NCBI GenBank assembly: GCA_037447655.1
Contig: JBBHKE010001067.1
Location: forward strand, 37,501-101,500
DNA from: Zygnema cylindricum
Lineage: Eukaryota; Streptophyta; Zygnematophyceae; Zygnematales; Zygnemataceae
Direction: 5' to 3'
Length of the DNA: 64,000 bases
Part shown: positions 1 through 12,056 of the stretch, one piece after another
Layout: the number at the start of each line of letters is the position of its first letter
How positions within the stretch are numbered: the first letter of the stretch is position 1
Translations under genes and position numbers: made by a program
Notes under the pieces: generated by a model
The model's database searches: none
Told to the model about the DNA's origin: nothing
What the model saw: only the letters and a program-made list of their open reading frames with translations

Positions 1-1045
1 AAACATCAAATCTAAGATTGTCTACTAATATTGTGTGATGTTTAACGACAACCTTCAATTATTTTTACAGAAAAAAATTATTTAATTTTAGTATTTATAG
101 GTTATTTTAGTACGAGATAAGTAATTTTTTAATACATACTGTTTTAATTTTTAATATTAAATTTTTCAATACGACACCATTTAAATTGACAAAATCTCTG
201 TTTTGAAAAAAACCCCCAAAAAAAAAACAAAAAATACAACGATTGAGACCGTATCCGGTAAACTCCATCACATCCCTTCCCCCCCCCCCCCCCCCCCCCC
301 CCCCCCAACAAAAAAAAAACAATAAAAAAAAAAACCCACACTATATTTGTACCTCATGAAAAAATAAGAGCGTCACCGCTGTCACATTTCCACTCAAACA
401 ATCTAAAAGGCAAAAACGAAAATAAATAAAATAAAATACTTAAAGAAAATATCAACAAGTGCGCAAGAAAATAAGAGAAAGCAATTTTTTATTATAAACA
501 CGAGAGATTTTTAAACTTTATTGAAGCGACAAAAGTTACAAAAATAAAAACCTTTCCAAAAAAAACTCGCGATTTGTCTTCTCTACAAAACTCCTCTCTG
601 CCTCTCTCCCCCCCCTCCCCCCTCCTCCTCCCTCTCCCCTCCCTCTCCCTCTCTCTCTCCTTCTCTCCCTCCCTCTGCCTCCCTCTCTTTCTCTCCCTCT
701 GCCCCTCTACCCCTCTCCTTTCACCCTCTCCCTTCTCCCTAAAAACGGTTAAACTTCTAAAAACATTAAACAAATTCTCTACACTAACTCTACCAACAAA
801 TCTTCATGCACTTGATTGTTCGCCCTAAAAACAACCCTCTCCCCTTCTCCCCATCTACCATCTCTCATCTCCCATCTTCCATGTCCCATCTCCCTCTCCC
901 TCCTCTTCCCCTCAAGATTTCTTTCGCTTCTAAAAACAAAAAGAAAAATCCAAAATGTCTACATTAAGATTTCCAACAAAAATAGTATACTTGATCACCA
1001 TCCTGAAAAAACGGTTAAACCCTAAAGAGGCAAAAAACGAATTCT
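1..1045. other. Intergenic flank with poly-C run and CT-rich tracts
   Basis: No gene is supported here. The sequence is AT-rich with an uninterrupted run of 28 C at 279-306 and two pyrimidine-rich tracts on the plus strand at about 590-745 and 835-915. Open frames crossing these tracts encode only Ser/Pro/Leu or Arg/Glu/Gly low-complexity peptides and are artefacts of composition. The right end is the 3' flank of the minus-strand F-box gene. Confidence 0.7.
279..306. repeat. Poly-C homopolymer (28 C)
   Basis: Perfect C run on the plus strand, followed after a short A-rich stretch by poly-A. It is a candidate for i-motif or G-quadruplex structure and a place where assembly length may be wrong. 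Confidence 0.9.
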
Positions 1046-2236
1046 CTACACGTCCCAAGGGCTTTTGAACGAAATATTTGGATACGAGCTCTTCAACATT
1101 TTGTAACGTTCTTGAAAAATAATCATCTCATTTTCATTAAGTGAGTTTTCCCCCGAAGTAAAACGAAGTTCTTTGAATGCGGGACACATGGCAAGCCATT
1201 TGACCAACTCGACGGGTAAGTCGAGGCGGAGGTTAACGTCGGTCTCGTCATCACTAGAGTAATAGTTGACCAAAACGGGAAACATAAGCTTTCCTTTACA
1301 TTTATATAAATAAACAAGTTCGCAAGCGGGAATCGACATGCTTTTCACGCTTTTGCACGTCATCAAAACATCAAAAGTTAAAGATAGTGACTCTCTAGTG
1401 ACAAAAGCTGATGAATAGTCCTCTTTTTGGACCTCACATTTCATACCAATAACCTCACCAGTTTCGAAGCCCTAACTCTCGACTTCCGTAGAAAACTTTC
1501 TCGCCTTCATGTAAAGTACTCTACCCATCATTATTGGCATTATCAAACTTGTAAGGTTAGGACAATTGATTATGAATTCAATGGCATGTACTTCCAATTT
1601 CAGAAAACTAATATTCGCATGAACAATATTACAAATCGGAGGGTAGTGGTTCCATTTTAATGTTAAAGTGACGAGGTTGGGAAAAAATTGCAAGAGAAGA
1701 AACAAGTCAATCTCTTCAAACACCTCATATTCACCATCGGCGATTTCCACATGAAGTTTCTTCATACCCATGAGCTTTGGAAAAACAGTCCAAACATCCT
1801 CCTTGACAAGGTCGAGGGCCATGGTTACTTTCAATTCTTCCAAAACTGGAAACTCGTTCAATGTTACCAAATGATTCGCCTTTAGTTCCGGAATCTCCAA
1901 AGAAGTTAACGTTTTGCCGACAGTTGTCACCCAATAAAGGAGAGTAGACGGCGAAACTTCCACACTTGAAGTGACTTTTGTCACGTTTGGCGCGAGATGG
2001 ACGAGACGTGACAAACGCAACTGAGTCTCGTGGAAGTTTACGACGCTCTCAGTTTTAGTTTCCACACTATTATCGATAACCAAAACTGAAACGGATCTCC
2101 CCGGAGGCTGAAATGTTTTGCAGACACAAGACAAGAGGGCGAGTTTTCGAGCCTCGCCAGACGAAGTCTTACTAAGGATCAAATCTAGGAGAGGGACAGG
2201 AAGATTTAGTATGGATGACTCGGATTTTTGAGCCAT
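1046..2236 (-). pseudogene. F-box/leucine-rich-like protein gene, interrupted by an in-frame amber stop
   Basis: The frame starts at 2236 in a strong context (GCCATGG) and ends at 1046, 397 codons including the final stop. Residues about 9-43 (N-L-P-V-P-L-L-D-L-I-L ... L-S-C-V-C-K) fit an F-box, the Skp1-binding domain of SCF ubiquitin ligases. Residues from about 75 on are rich in leucine at LRR-like spacing (for example L-T-S-L-E-I-P-E-L, F-P-N-L-V-T-L-T-L). A TAG at 1472-1474 ends the first 254 residues; the same frame then runs on for 9 codons to a Met at 1444 and another 132 residues of similar character with no frameshift. No intron of plausible size with GT-AG ends removes the stop. 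It is therefore either a recent pseudogene, a truncated 254-residue protein, or an assembly/allelic error. Family assignment rests on motif shape only; the substrate is unknown. Confidence 0.6.
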
Positions 2237-2931
2237 GGCCGTTTTTGATTTTAAAAGGCTATGTGTGAGAAGAGTATAAAAAAGGAAAGAACGGAGTGAA
2301 CGACCCAGTAAGAGACAGGTACGGAAAAGGTGCGGAATAGGTATGGGAACAGGTACGGAAATCTAATCAGCTGTACGGGGAAGGAACTGCAGTACCAAAA
2401 CCGGAACCCTAACCATAAACGCAGAAGATGAATGACAGTAAAAAGAAAAAAAAAAAAAAAGGATTAAAAGGAAGAAAAGTTGTGTAAACCCTAAAAGCTG
2501 TAAAAAACAAAAAGGAAAGGAACAGAAAGTACGGACAGTTGTGAAGCAGTACGGACATCAATGCAGAGTAGCCTGTCGTAAAACATCACAGACCAGAAAC
2601 CTAACCCTAAAAAGTAGAAGCTGTGGAATACAGAAAAGAAAGAAAAGGAAAAGAAGGAAAAGGTCAGAATGTCCGAAACCCTAATTATTGAGAGAGGCGC
2701 GGCAGAAAACAACCGTTGGTATATAAACGATTGCCGCTCTACGGCTCTACCATATACACTACACAGTATATAGTATGTACGAAAGGTACAGGCATTCCTA
2801 GATTTGCTCCTAGAGAGCAGTGCGCCACGTGGAACGCTCATACCACCGTGAATCGTAATTGGCGTTAGTAATTTTTTAGCCACTGAAAACATCTTTTCTC
2901 CGTACACACTTGTCCAATTTTGAATTTGTCA
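2237..2931. other. Upstream flank of the F-box gene, with a stray MITE end
   Basis: This holds the presumed promoter side of the minus-strand F-box gene. No convincing TATA box could be placed. Many short GGTACGG/AGTACGG motifs occur at 2310-2560. A decayed end of the TA-flanked MITE family (caccgtgaatcgtaattggcgtta) lies at about 2845-2868 without a partner end. The stretch at 2886-2909 is the inverse of 3897-3920, so the hAT-type element at 2932 sits between short inverted repeats. Confidence 0.55.
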
Positions 2932-3824
2932 TAGTGTTGTGTATCGGTAGAAAAATTATCGCGATAATACCGATACCGATAGTTATCGGTTATCGAACGG
3001 TCAGAGGTTCCGATATATCGGTATGGGACCAACAAATTCCATATCTACGATAACTTAAAAAATATATAGTATGCATACAATAGTACTTTATAACATACTG
3101 TATTATTTTATTGATTTTATATAGCGTGGCATGCCACGTATGAAAATATGTCCCGTCACAGTTTAACTAGAATTTATCACGGTAAACGCCGCACATAAAC
3201 GTTGGCCGGTTAACTGAACAAAAATTTTACGGCGACGTACGAAATTTTACTAAAAAACTGGTGAACATGGAACTGGAAAAGGACGGCGGACACAAAAGTA
3301 CAACGGACGCAAAATAACATTTTGCGCGCCGCCGGAATCGAACGGACGACTTGGAATGAGAAAACACGAGCGGACGGGCCAGCGTGAACGCCGGCATCCT
3401 GGAATGGCTCTTTTGGCAGATTATGCCAAAAAAGTCGACCGATTGACACGTGGCATGTCCTAGTGGATCTCAGGAATAAAAGGACAAAGCCATGGCGTCG
3501 GATGTGAAAGGTACATCGTTTTTACTGGATCCGTATCAAAACCGTACAGATCTCATGGCGGCTACTGTACTTTCTGTGCTTGTACACGTCCGAGGAATAA
3601 GACGTATAGTTGAGTGTACATGCCGTACAATTATCTATACGGTCCGTACAGTTATCGCCGATATTTATCGTTATCGGCATTATCGCCGATAAGTACCCGA
3701 TATTATCATCTACTTATCGGCGATAAGACCGATGTCGATATATCGTACCAATATATCGATTATCGGATACCCGAAAAAAGGCCCATATCGGTTATCGGCA
3801 ATTCCTTACCGATACACAACACTA
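2932..3824 (+). mobile_element. Non-autonomous hAT-type element, copy 1 (893 bp)
   Basis: The ends are TAGTGTTGTGTATCGGTA and its inverse. The same ends bound copies at 32700 and 53166, and both of those have perfect 8-bp target duplications, which is the hAT signature. Here the flanks share GAATTTG with a 3-nt offset, so the duplication is imperfect. Both subterminal zones are arrays of short ATCGGCGATAA/TTATCGCCGAT palindromes of the kind hAT transposases bind. The core contains a 66-codon frame at 3492-3692 also present in the 53166 copy. No transposase domain is visible. Confidence 0.8.
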
Positions 3825-3946
3825 GAATTTGAGACCGCCATTCGGAAGCTGGTAATTTTACCTTTCGAACGCAACCATCAGATCCACAATCCGACATGTG
3901 TGTACGGAGAAAAGATGTTTAAGGGACGAAAAAAATGTTAACACTA

Positions 3947-4144
3947 CACCGCGAATCGTTATTAGCGTTATGAACTCTTTATCGGCGCCCCCAAATTTTG
4001 ACATTAATATCTTCAATAGAATAAACTACGCATTTAAAGAAGTGGACCATAATCTGCCACGTCTACTGGCACTAAACTAGAACGAATGACGCTAATTTTT
4101 TCTTTACTCTAATAATTTCTCAGCGCTAATAACGATTCGCGGTG
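3947..4144. mobile_element. TA-flanked MITE, short form (198 bp)
   Basis: Terminal inverted repeats CACCGCGAATCGTTATTAGCG and its inverse are directly flanked by TA on both sides (3945-3946, 4145-4146). A TA target duplication suggests Tc1/mariner (Stowaway-like) mobilisation. It is non-coding and an internally deleted form of the ~500-bp members elsewhere in the window. Confidence 0.8.
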
Positions 4145-4872
4145 TAGTACGAAAAAATAAACTCTAAACGAGCGGTCGCGGACGTCTTCGGCACCCCAAG
4201 GGGCCAAAAAGTTGCAAGATTCAGTACAGTACTAAAGGTGTTCTCAAAGAAAAAACGTTCCTAACAAATTGGCGACGTGCCTTCAAACCTTTTGTCTTAT
4301 ACCAATGCGCACAGCCGTACACGAAAGCCTTTATAAACATTCAAGGACATACGTTTGGGAGGTTTGACACGTGGACAAATCATTAGTTTTTGCTTTGTCC
4401 TTTTTCTAAAAGGGAAAAGCATTCTAGTCGCATTCGTCTCTGCTGACCACGATAATTGATCGTCGATTTTTTTGTTTAATATTTTGAGCCGTTGAGTGTT
4501 TTGAGTTTTGATTGGCGTCTCTGGTGACAACGATAAATGATCGTCGATTGATTTTGTGTAAGATCATGAGCCATTGAGTGATCTGAGTTTTGATTGGCTT
4601 TGTCATGTTCCAATTTTGATGTAATGAAAAAAGACACGTGGTACAATCCTATTTGCTGTATTTCGCGTGGTTGTAATGGTATGGTAAACGGCCAGACAAA
4701 TTCGACGTCACGCCAAAATGTCGTGTTATCAATACCGGTAGAGTAACGTACAGAAGCGTACTTTTAATTTTGGCGCGTGCGATCCCGTCACATCACGCCA
4801 CGTTGTCGTGTTTTCAATATCCGTACACTACCGTAATTTCGATGTTGGCGTGACGTCTAAATATCCGTACAC
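4145..4872. other. Intergenic GTAC-rich repeat DNA
   Basis: No gene seen. At 4435-4610 a short unit with GATCGTCGATT and GAGTGTTTTGAGTTTTGATTGGC occurs twice in direct order. Sequence at 4700-4860 resembles 11355-11450 and 28900-28990 (the 'gttggcgtcacgtac' context), marking a dispersed repeat. Confidence 0.5.
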
Positions 4873-4874
4873 TA

Positions 4875-5019
4875 CACCGCGAATCGTAATTAGAGTTATA
4901 TACGCTAATTCCGTCACCCCAAATTTTGACTTTATCACCATAAATAGAGTACATTAATCTAGATTTTTCTTTACGTTATTTATGGTACTTTTTGAATGAG
5001 CATTAATAACTCTAATGCA
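4875..5019. mobile_element. Left half of a TA-flanked MITE
   Basis: It starts with CACCGCGAATCGTAATTAGAG after a TA (4873-4874) and stops at CTCTAATGCA (5010-5019), where a different terminal sequence, TAGTTGTTCAAAACGT, begins. The missing right half seems to lie at 11014-11351, which begins with the same CTCTAATGCA. Confidence 0.6.
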
Positions 5020-5279
5020 TAGTTGTTCAAAACGTATTTTACGCACGTTTCGAACGAGCGTACAATACGTAGAAACTGGAGAGGTCGATTTGAAAAAAAA
5101 GTTAATGAATTTTTTTCCGTACAAATCCGTACATTTTAAAAAAATTAATTGAACATGTACCGCAGTTTGTACGCTTTCCGTTAAATGACGGTGAAAACTA
5201 TTGTTTAACTAAAATATTATCACACTCCACATTTCCATTTTAACATCTACACCAATTGGTTAAGGACCATCTTCAGATG

Positions 5280-6950
5280 TGAACAGTATGAATTATGCAG
5301 GCGCTGGTTCAATTCCTTCGAAATGCATTTTTATTATAATAAAATTGCCTGTCCTTCACAGACAGGCAGCCATGGCCTTTTTTTTTTACCTCTCCGTGGG
5401 CATGGCCTCTTTTTTGGAGGTTCGTGACTTCTTCGTCAACGGCGTCAACGACAGTTTACTAAGGGTGAGGTTCCATTAGGGAAAAAATGCCGTTTTTCAC
5501 TGAAAATCGTACTGTTTCGTACAGTCCCGTACCAAAAAAAAAAAAATGTCAGAAAAACAAGCCTACTGCATGAGGGATTTCATTCTCCACGATTATGGGC
5601 GTAATCGTGGACCGTCGGATGCATAATCGGATACACCATCGTCTGACACTTTCAGTTCGCAACAAGTGACCCGGAGTAGGTCAATTCTAAGCGCCTGAAC
5701 GAATAGCATCGTGCCTAGTGGAAAGGTGAACCAATCTGCACCAAGAACGCGCGACCTGGTGGGTACACGACGCATGTGATATATGCCTTCTGCCAGGGAG
5801 GATGCGATGTCACCCACCGACATCATCCTCCTGTGACGCTTCCCTCTTAAAAAAATGTTGGGTTTGATTTTTTTTTAGGGTTTCGCTGTTTGCCGCGATG
5901 CAATTTCATTTCAAAATTTTAACCAATTTCCCAAATTGTCGCGTTTCCCTCTCCTTTATAATCAAGTTCCATTACTTCCTTACTTTGCGCGCTTTTTTGC
6001 TAACCTGTTTTTTTTTTTTTTAAGTTCACAATTTTGCCGATCCTTTTTTACAATCCGTTTTAGAAAATTTACCTTTTGCTTTAAATTTGAACCAAAATTT
6101 TAGAGCATTTTTTATGGTTTTAACAGCAGAGGGTATATTGTGAAATTATTTCTACTGTTCCTGTATCTTTTTCTGAAGTATCCTTCTTGTTCCAAAATCC
6201 TCGTTGTTGTATTTTCGTGCGTGAAACACAACCAAAAACAACGGGAAACTATGGAGGTGGGGGGAAGGGTCGAAAAGCAAGCGTTGCATCTCCAAAGTCT
6301 CCACCGACCTCTCACAGATGGACTACGGATGAAGCGATAAAGCTAATACATTGAAAGTGGAGAAGATGAGAAGTGAGAAGAATTTTGGCATTTTATCAGA
6401 ATTCTTTTCTGTACTTATTTCTTCGTGTGAGCATTTATTTTTTGATTTAATGTGCTGACTTTCCTCCTTGTTGTCATTTTTTCTTCCACAATTGAGCTTT
6501 TCATTCAGGATCGCGGATTTTTCGTAGGAAACGTTGAGCAAACATATGACTTATCCGATTAGTGAGGGAAAATGGTGAAATACTCGGCATTACTTTCACC
6601 TTTTTTCCCATGTGTTCTTCATCGACAATCCTTTCCAATTTCTGTGAATGGATGATTCTGAATTGCAGTTTAGCGTAGAATTAGCGCTGTAATTGTGGGT
6701 AATGATGATTGTTTTGTTTTTTATTTTTGGGTTTCCTTCATTTTGATCTCTTTATATGCTTAGATGAGAAAGAAGGAAATGGGAAAATTATTGTGGAAAG
6801 TGGGAGTTTTATATATTTTGCGTTTATACATTATCCTTTTTATTTCAAATTTCGAGTGTGAAATGTCAGAATTTTTTACTAAACAGGGCTTGCGACCCAT
6901 TTTCGCAATGTGTTATTGGAAACTTTTTTGTACACTTCTGATATGACATA
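5280..6950. other. Non-coding interior of the 6-kb segment, left part
   Basis: Only short unrelated frames occur. The stretch 5280-5480 (mixed GTAC/CAGGC motifs, 'ggttccattaggg') has relatives at about 29460-29560 and 30080-30150. The remainder is AT-rich with no recognisable protein domain, RNA gene or clear promoter. Confidence 0.45.
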
Positions 6951-6964
6951 ATTTGATATTGTTC

Positions 6965-7300
6965 ATGCTGCTCTCGCTATTGTTATGTTGCTGTTCCTTT
7001 TGCTACGCAGTAGCTGTTGCTGTTGTTAACTGCTACTTCGCTGGGCAGACAGCTGCTGCTGAGGTGACAGCTGATGTTGGGCAGACAGCTGCTGCTGCTC
7101 AGACAACACCTGACAGCTGCTGCAACTGTTCAGACAGCTGCTGCTGCTGCTGGGCAGATAGCTGATGCAACTATTCAGACAGCTGCTGCTGCTGGGCAGA
7201 CAGCTGCAGACAGCTGCTGCAACTATTCAGCTGCTGTAGCTGGTGCTACTGGTGCAGTTGTTGGACAGCTGCTGCTGTTCAGCTGGTGCTGCTACTAGTG
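6965..7300. repeat. Imperfect CAG/CTG-rich minisatellite
   Basis: A degenerate array of GACAGCTGCTGCTGCTGGGCA-like units spans about 330 bp. Every frame through it is open and rich in Ala/Cys/Leu, so the frames at 6953-7298 are by-products. CTG/CAG repeats can form hairpins on either strand. Confidence 0.75.
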
Positions 7301-8760
7301 TTGAGGTCTTTGGATAGAAATTAAAAATATTATAACGATTTATAAAAAAAAATGACGTCATGAATTTTGATTCAGGAAAAGATGTCCAATTTAGATTGTG
7401 AACTCTAGAACTTTGAATTCAAACATTAGAAGTAAGAAATTAGATGATGATGCAAATATTTGCACTCAAAAAGTAAACATTGACATTAGAAATTAACCCA
7501 CATAATTTTAAATTTAACCCAGAAAATATCGTTTTAAACTGTTTTTTTGTAAGTTAATGATTTAAGAAATGAATACTTAAATGAAGTTCTTTCATGTTAA
7601 AACATTATCATTTTTGTCTGTATTGTGAAGGATTGAGTTCTATACAGGGTTTAAAACAAAATTTTACATGGTTCAATGTATAAATGTAGAAAATAGAGTT
7701 TTGACCTGACATATCAGAATACTAATTAAATTCAGGACATTAGAAGAGAGAAAGAGAGAGCCGGAAAGAGGGTACGATTTTTTTGCATAATTTCATTATC
7801 CTGATTTTATTTCAAACTCGCAGTGCGAGTACATGTATACAAAAAGGAAAGCCCTACATTGATAATATTGGAAAAAAAAAACATGTATACTTGCTATGTA
7901 TTCTTTAAATATATAGTGTCAGCCGGGAAAGCATTGCTAACATTGCAACAAATATATCCCTATGCTAAAAAAATGCAAACTACTTTATTCTTGGAAATAT
8001 TACTGATTCAAGAAATGTATGTAAAACTGCTAATTCCCTATCATGTTGAACACTACAAATATAACCCAAAGCAACAAAAGAAGAACCAATTCCTAACACA
8101 AGTCGCGCCTACAAATTAAGCCCATATCAAAGTGCTTCACAGAAGTGTTTGATTGCCACACTATTCAACTCGAATGTTATGAGGCTGATATTGCATCGAT
8201 TATCAAACCACCCATAAACCCATCCGGTAATGGAGAGACAAATCATAATGCAGCATATACCTCCTCGTCACTGGAGAGATAGAAAATACAGAGAAACGAA
8301 CAGAAATGAAACATGGTAAACGTGGTCAAAATTCCACTTTGGAAGTAAAACATTGTACGGCTCAAAGTTCAACCGAACACGACAACTAAAAGAAACCACA
8401 GTATTTCAGTCACAATTAATTAAAATTACATTAATGTGGCATTGATATAATACTATATTATATTCTCTTTGTATAATACCAGATTATTAAATTGTGTTTT
8501 ATAATTAAGTATTACTGCATTATATAGCAAAATTATAAAATATTATAAAATATACATTATACTACATTAGGTTATTGTGACACATCTTTATATTGTATTA
8601 CATTATGTCACAATACATTAAATGATGTATATTAAATATATTAAAACATTAGAATGTTATATTGTATTCGGTATATAATACAATGACATTAAAATGTTTT
8701 TGCATATTACATAGTATTATATTGTACATATTACATATTGTATAATTTTGTATAGCATAT
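7301..8760. other. AT-rich intergenic DNA
   Basis: No gene seen. At 8400-8760 the sequence is a very AT-rich mosaic of TATTA/CATTA words (tattatat, attacat, cattaaat) resembling a decayed microsatellite. The frame at 7823-8119 has no recognisable domain. Confidence 0.5.
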
Positions 8761-8764
8761 AAAG

Positions 8765-9180
8765 ATAGACAGAGGAAGACAAAGAGACACAGGGGGGAGA
8801 CAGACACAGAGGGAGACAGAGGGAGCCAAAGAAAGACACAGGGAAACAGAGGGAGACACAAAGATGAAGAGAGACAGAGCGAGACAGAGGGAGTCAGAGG
8901 CAGTTTGGGGGGAGTCAGAGGGAGGAGTTTGGAGGGAGTCAAAGGGAGAAGTGGAGTTTGGAGGGAGACAGAGGCAGACAGAGAGAGACAGATAAGAGGG
9001 AGACAAAGGGAGACGGTCTCCGACAAAGGGAGACGGTAGGAGACAGTGTAGGAGAGAGGAAAGCAGAGGGAGACAGGGGAGACAAAGAAATATAGGTAGA
9101 CAGAGTGGGACAGAGCGCAACAGAGTAAGATAGAGGAAGTCATACGAAAAGAGGCAGTGGAAGTTAATGGGAAAGTTGTT
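8765..9180. repeat. Purine-rich minisatellite (GGGAGACAGA-type)
   Basis: Units such as gagggagacaga and ggagtttggagggagtc repeat irregularly for about 415 bp. The opposite strand reads as Ser/Leu/Pro/Cys-rich peptides, which are not credible proteins. A weaker island of the same type sits at 9564-9592. Confidence 0.75.
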
Positions 9181-10340
9181 ACCAAGAAAAAAACTGGTTC
9201 GATTCCCTATCAACCTTAAAAATAAAATAGTATCGTTTTTTAGGTCAAAGTAAATTACTAAATTTAGCTTTTTGACCACAGAGACTTTCCACAAACAAAT
9301 TACAATTACTGAAATGACAAAGGCCTAATTGCGCAAACATATTTAATTAAGTGTTCTGTTAATTTTCCAATATTAAAAATGATCAGTTCTAATATTAGCT
9401 ATTTTATTCATGAATGAATTTATTATTATAGAAAAATATGTAATAATATTAGTAATAGGGCAAATAGCAAACATCAAAGTGTTCCATAATAAACAACCAT
9501 AAAAAAAGAAGTTGAAACCCAAAACCAAACAAAATTTGAAACCGAATTTTCAGTTAATTAAAGGGGGGCAGAGAGGGACAGAGGTGGACAGAGGAAGCTA
9601 GTTTCTTAGTTTCTTAGGAAGCTAGGAGCTACTTTTTTCCTCGGATTGATCACCTTCATGCTCATTAAGAAGGATAAGTATGGCCAACAACAGTTCTATT
9701 TTGAAGAAATAAAAGGAGAATGAAGACTAGCGCCGCTGCAGTGGAGGTTTTAGGTCAAAAGACAGGTGTTTATGAGAGAGCCATGGGAATATTTTAGAGA
9801 AGGTTGTGTTCCCTGTTACCTAACCGTACATTTGGTACATTATCGTACATTACGTATGATGTCCTTTTTACACCTAGTACTACAACTTTTGCGTTATCAA
9901 GTTGGTGCCAAAGATTCTATATGGATTATCACGATCGGAACAGCTTCTTACGTGGAACCACCAAGCATGCGCCACGCAAAATAAATATCGGTTACTGACC
10001 CGACACAATGGAACGGTCTCTCCAGTAAACGAAATTTTGACGTTTACAGAGACCTCCTAATGGAACAACGCTCTAACTACTGCCGTGGCGTCGGTAATGG
10101 CGTCTTCTGTGATTTTTCGCGTTCACCTGTTCAAGTAATAATGGCGGCTTCTTTTCGAAATTTGAAGAAGACGCCCGTACAAAATTTGAACTCACGGCGC
10201 TCAAATAGTGTGACGCCGCAACGTCTCTTTTTGGAAATATTTGTAGACGTCACATAATTTTCCCGTACAATCCATGTACATTCTGTTCGGTTACTGAACA
10301 GAAAGTACGGATACGTGCATCGAATCTTTTTTGTAAACTA
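9181..10340. other. Intergenic, right part of the 6-kb segment
   Basis: No gene seen. The stretch at 10060-10330 (gaagacgcccgtacaaaatttgaactcacggcgc context) has a diverged relative at about 29575-29720, pointing to a shared dispersed element. Confidence 0.45.
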
Positions 10341-10842
10341 CACCGCGAATCGTAATTAGAGTAAATTACTCTAATTCGGTCGCTCGAAATTTCGACTCTA
10401 TCACATCAAATAGAGTAAATGATTCTAATTTTTTCATTATACTATTTAAGGTAAGGTTTAATTAGCGTTTTTAATTCTAATATATGTTCATTTTAAATAG
10501 TGTGGAGTACGGATGATGTCCGTCCGTGCAAAATTGTACTTTTATAAATAAAAAAAGTACAAATAATGATTTAATACAAGCCATTATCATGTAACTGCGT
10601 TTTAACAATCCGCGTAGTGCAAACGTCATAGTGACGATAAACTGTACGTTTTATCAGATTCTGTACGAATACCTTATTTACAGTAGAGGATATTAACGTG
10701 CCAAATTAGAGTAAACCGCATAAATTAGAGTAAATTCCTTTCTGAAACAGTTCTATCACATAAATTAGAGTAAATTACTCTAATTATTTTTTTCTCTTTT
10801 TTTACTCTAATTTTTTCATTACTCTAATTACGATGCGCGGTG
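10341..10842. mobile_element. TA-flanked MITE, full-length form (502 bp)
   Basis: It starts CACCGCGAATCGTAATTAGAG and ends with the inverse (GATGCGCGGTG), with TA at 10339-10340 and 10843-10844. The interior carries the family core 'aatagtgtggagtacgg..gtccgtccgtgc' and 'acgataaactgtacgtttt'. It is non-coding. It is close to the copies at 11014-11351 (right part only) and 32305-33730 (split by a hAT-type insertion). Confidence 0.85.
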
Positions 10843-11013
10843 TACCTTACAGTTTCCGTAAAAAATCTAACAGTTACAGTATTTTGTTTATTAGTTTCCA
10901 TGATATGTCAGTTTCAGTTTACAGTAGACGTTTTTTTGCTTATTTTTCAAAAGTCACGTACAATACGTAGAAACTGGAAAAATTGGAAAAAATCCACGTA
11001 TTGAACAACTAGG

Positions 11014-11351
11014 CTCTAATGCAGTCGGTGTCTGACCGTGCAACATTGTACTTTATTAAGTAAAAAGTACAAATAATGATTTAATACGGGCAGTTATCAT
11101 GTAACGGCGTTTTAAAAAACCGTGTAGTGCAAACGTCATAGTGACGATAAACTGTACGTTTTGTCAGATTCTGTACCAATACCTAATTTACAGTAGAGAT
11201 AATCAGCGCGTTAAATTATAATACATAAATAAATTAGAGTACATTCCTTTTTGAAAAAGTTCTATCACACAAATTAGAGTTCATAACTCTAATTATGTTT
11301 TTCTCTTTTTTTACTCTAATTTTTTCTGTACTCTAATTACGATTTGCGGTG
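11014..11351. mobile_element. Right half of the MITE split by the 5020-11013 segment
   Basis: From CTCTAATGCA onward it follows the core of the 10341 copy (gtctgaccgtgcaac ... acgataaactgtacgttttgtcag) and ends ATTACGATTTGCGGTG next to TA (11352-11353). No left end adjoins it. Confidence 0.65.
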
Positions 11352-11353
11352 TA

Positions 11354-12054
11354 CCGTAATTTCAGTGTTGGCGTCACGTACGATGTTCGTACATGGTAGG
11401 CACTGTACTATCGCATTATGCATGGTATTGTACCATATTGTACCGGAAATCGTTAACGATTGGTTTGAAAAACGTAACGGCTAAAGCAAACTTACGAAAA
11501 AAGGAGAACCAATTAACGTTTTACATAACGGCCGGCACTATTAAACGTCGCGAATGTTAAATTTCAATCCGTCGCCAGAAATAAATCATTGTATAAATAT
11601 CATGAACCCAATGCAAAATAATAATAGAATATGTAACGCGGAAATAAGTTGAAACGACATAAACTAATGAGGCATGAACTGAAATTACACTATACAAATC
11701 CGCTAATAAATGTAATTGAATTGACACTTTTTCAATGATAGTCAACAGTCAATTGACACAAAAATGTATGATAAATGAAAACCATATGGGGGCACAATCA
11801 TCCACTGAAACGACACGAAGAAATGAAACGATAGACTAAATCGTATCACGCGACAGAAGTTAACATCTAATAGATATATTTCATGAAAAAGACAAAAATT
11901 TATGCTAAATAGTAGTATGTTACGGGTTTATTAATTATATGCTATCAAAATCCATGGCGAAAAGGTTCATGTATGTAGAAGAAGATGACAAAGCCAAGTG
12001 GATGGTTTAATTCGCGTTTCGTACATGGTTTTTGTTTATTTTATATTAAGGTGT

Positions 12055-12056
<2 letters not shown>
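11354..12056. other. Intergenic
   Basis: No gene seen. The first 100 bases (gttggcgtcacgtacgatgttcgtacatgg) match a dispersed repeat also present at about 28915-28985. The rest is AT-rich without recognisable features. Confidence 0.5.

Larger units (their letters stand above)
5020..11013. mobile_element. Candidate ~6-kb insertion bounded by TAGTTGTTCAAWACGT ends
   Basis: The left end reads TAGTTGTTCAAAACGT; the right end, on the opposite strand, reads TAGTTGTTCAATACGT and ends at 11011. Outside it the decamer CTCTAATGCA is repeated (5010-5019 and 11014-11023), and the two flanks join into one MITE of about 473 bp, near the size of intact members. Both ends share a subterminal gtacaatacgtagaaactgg (about 5059-5078 and 10956-10975). 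The right junction carries two extra G, so the exact duplication length is uncertain. No transposase was recognised inside. A frame at about 6280-6330 encodes R-W-T-T-D-E-A-I-K-L-I, faintly like a trihelix/SANT start, but it stops at once. Confidence 0.4.

Noticed and set aside
1445-1500. An intron removing the F-box amber stop
   Set aside because: The only GT...AG pair that spans the stop and keeps frame is 12 bases, far below any workable intron length.
6953-7298. Cys/Ala-rich frames that look like small secreted cysteine-rich proteins
   Set aside because: The Cys and Ala come from a CTG/CAG minisatellite read in different frames; cysteine spacing is irregular and there is no supporting gene structure.
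8649-9294. Two 180-codon Ser/Leu/Pro/Cys-rich frames on the minus strand
   Set aside because: They span a purine-rich minisatellite and show no domain.
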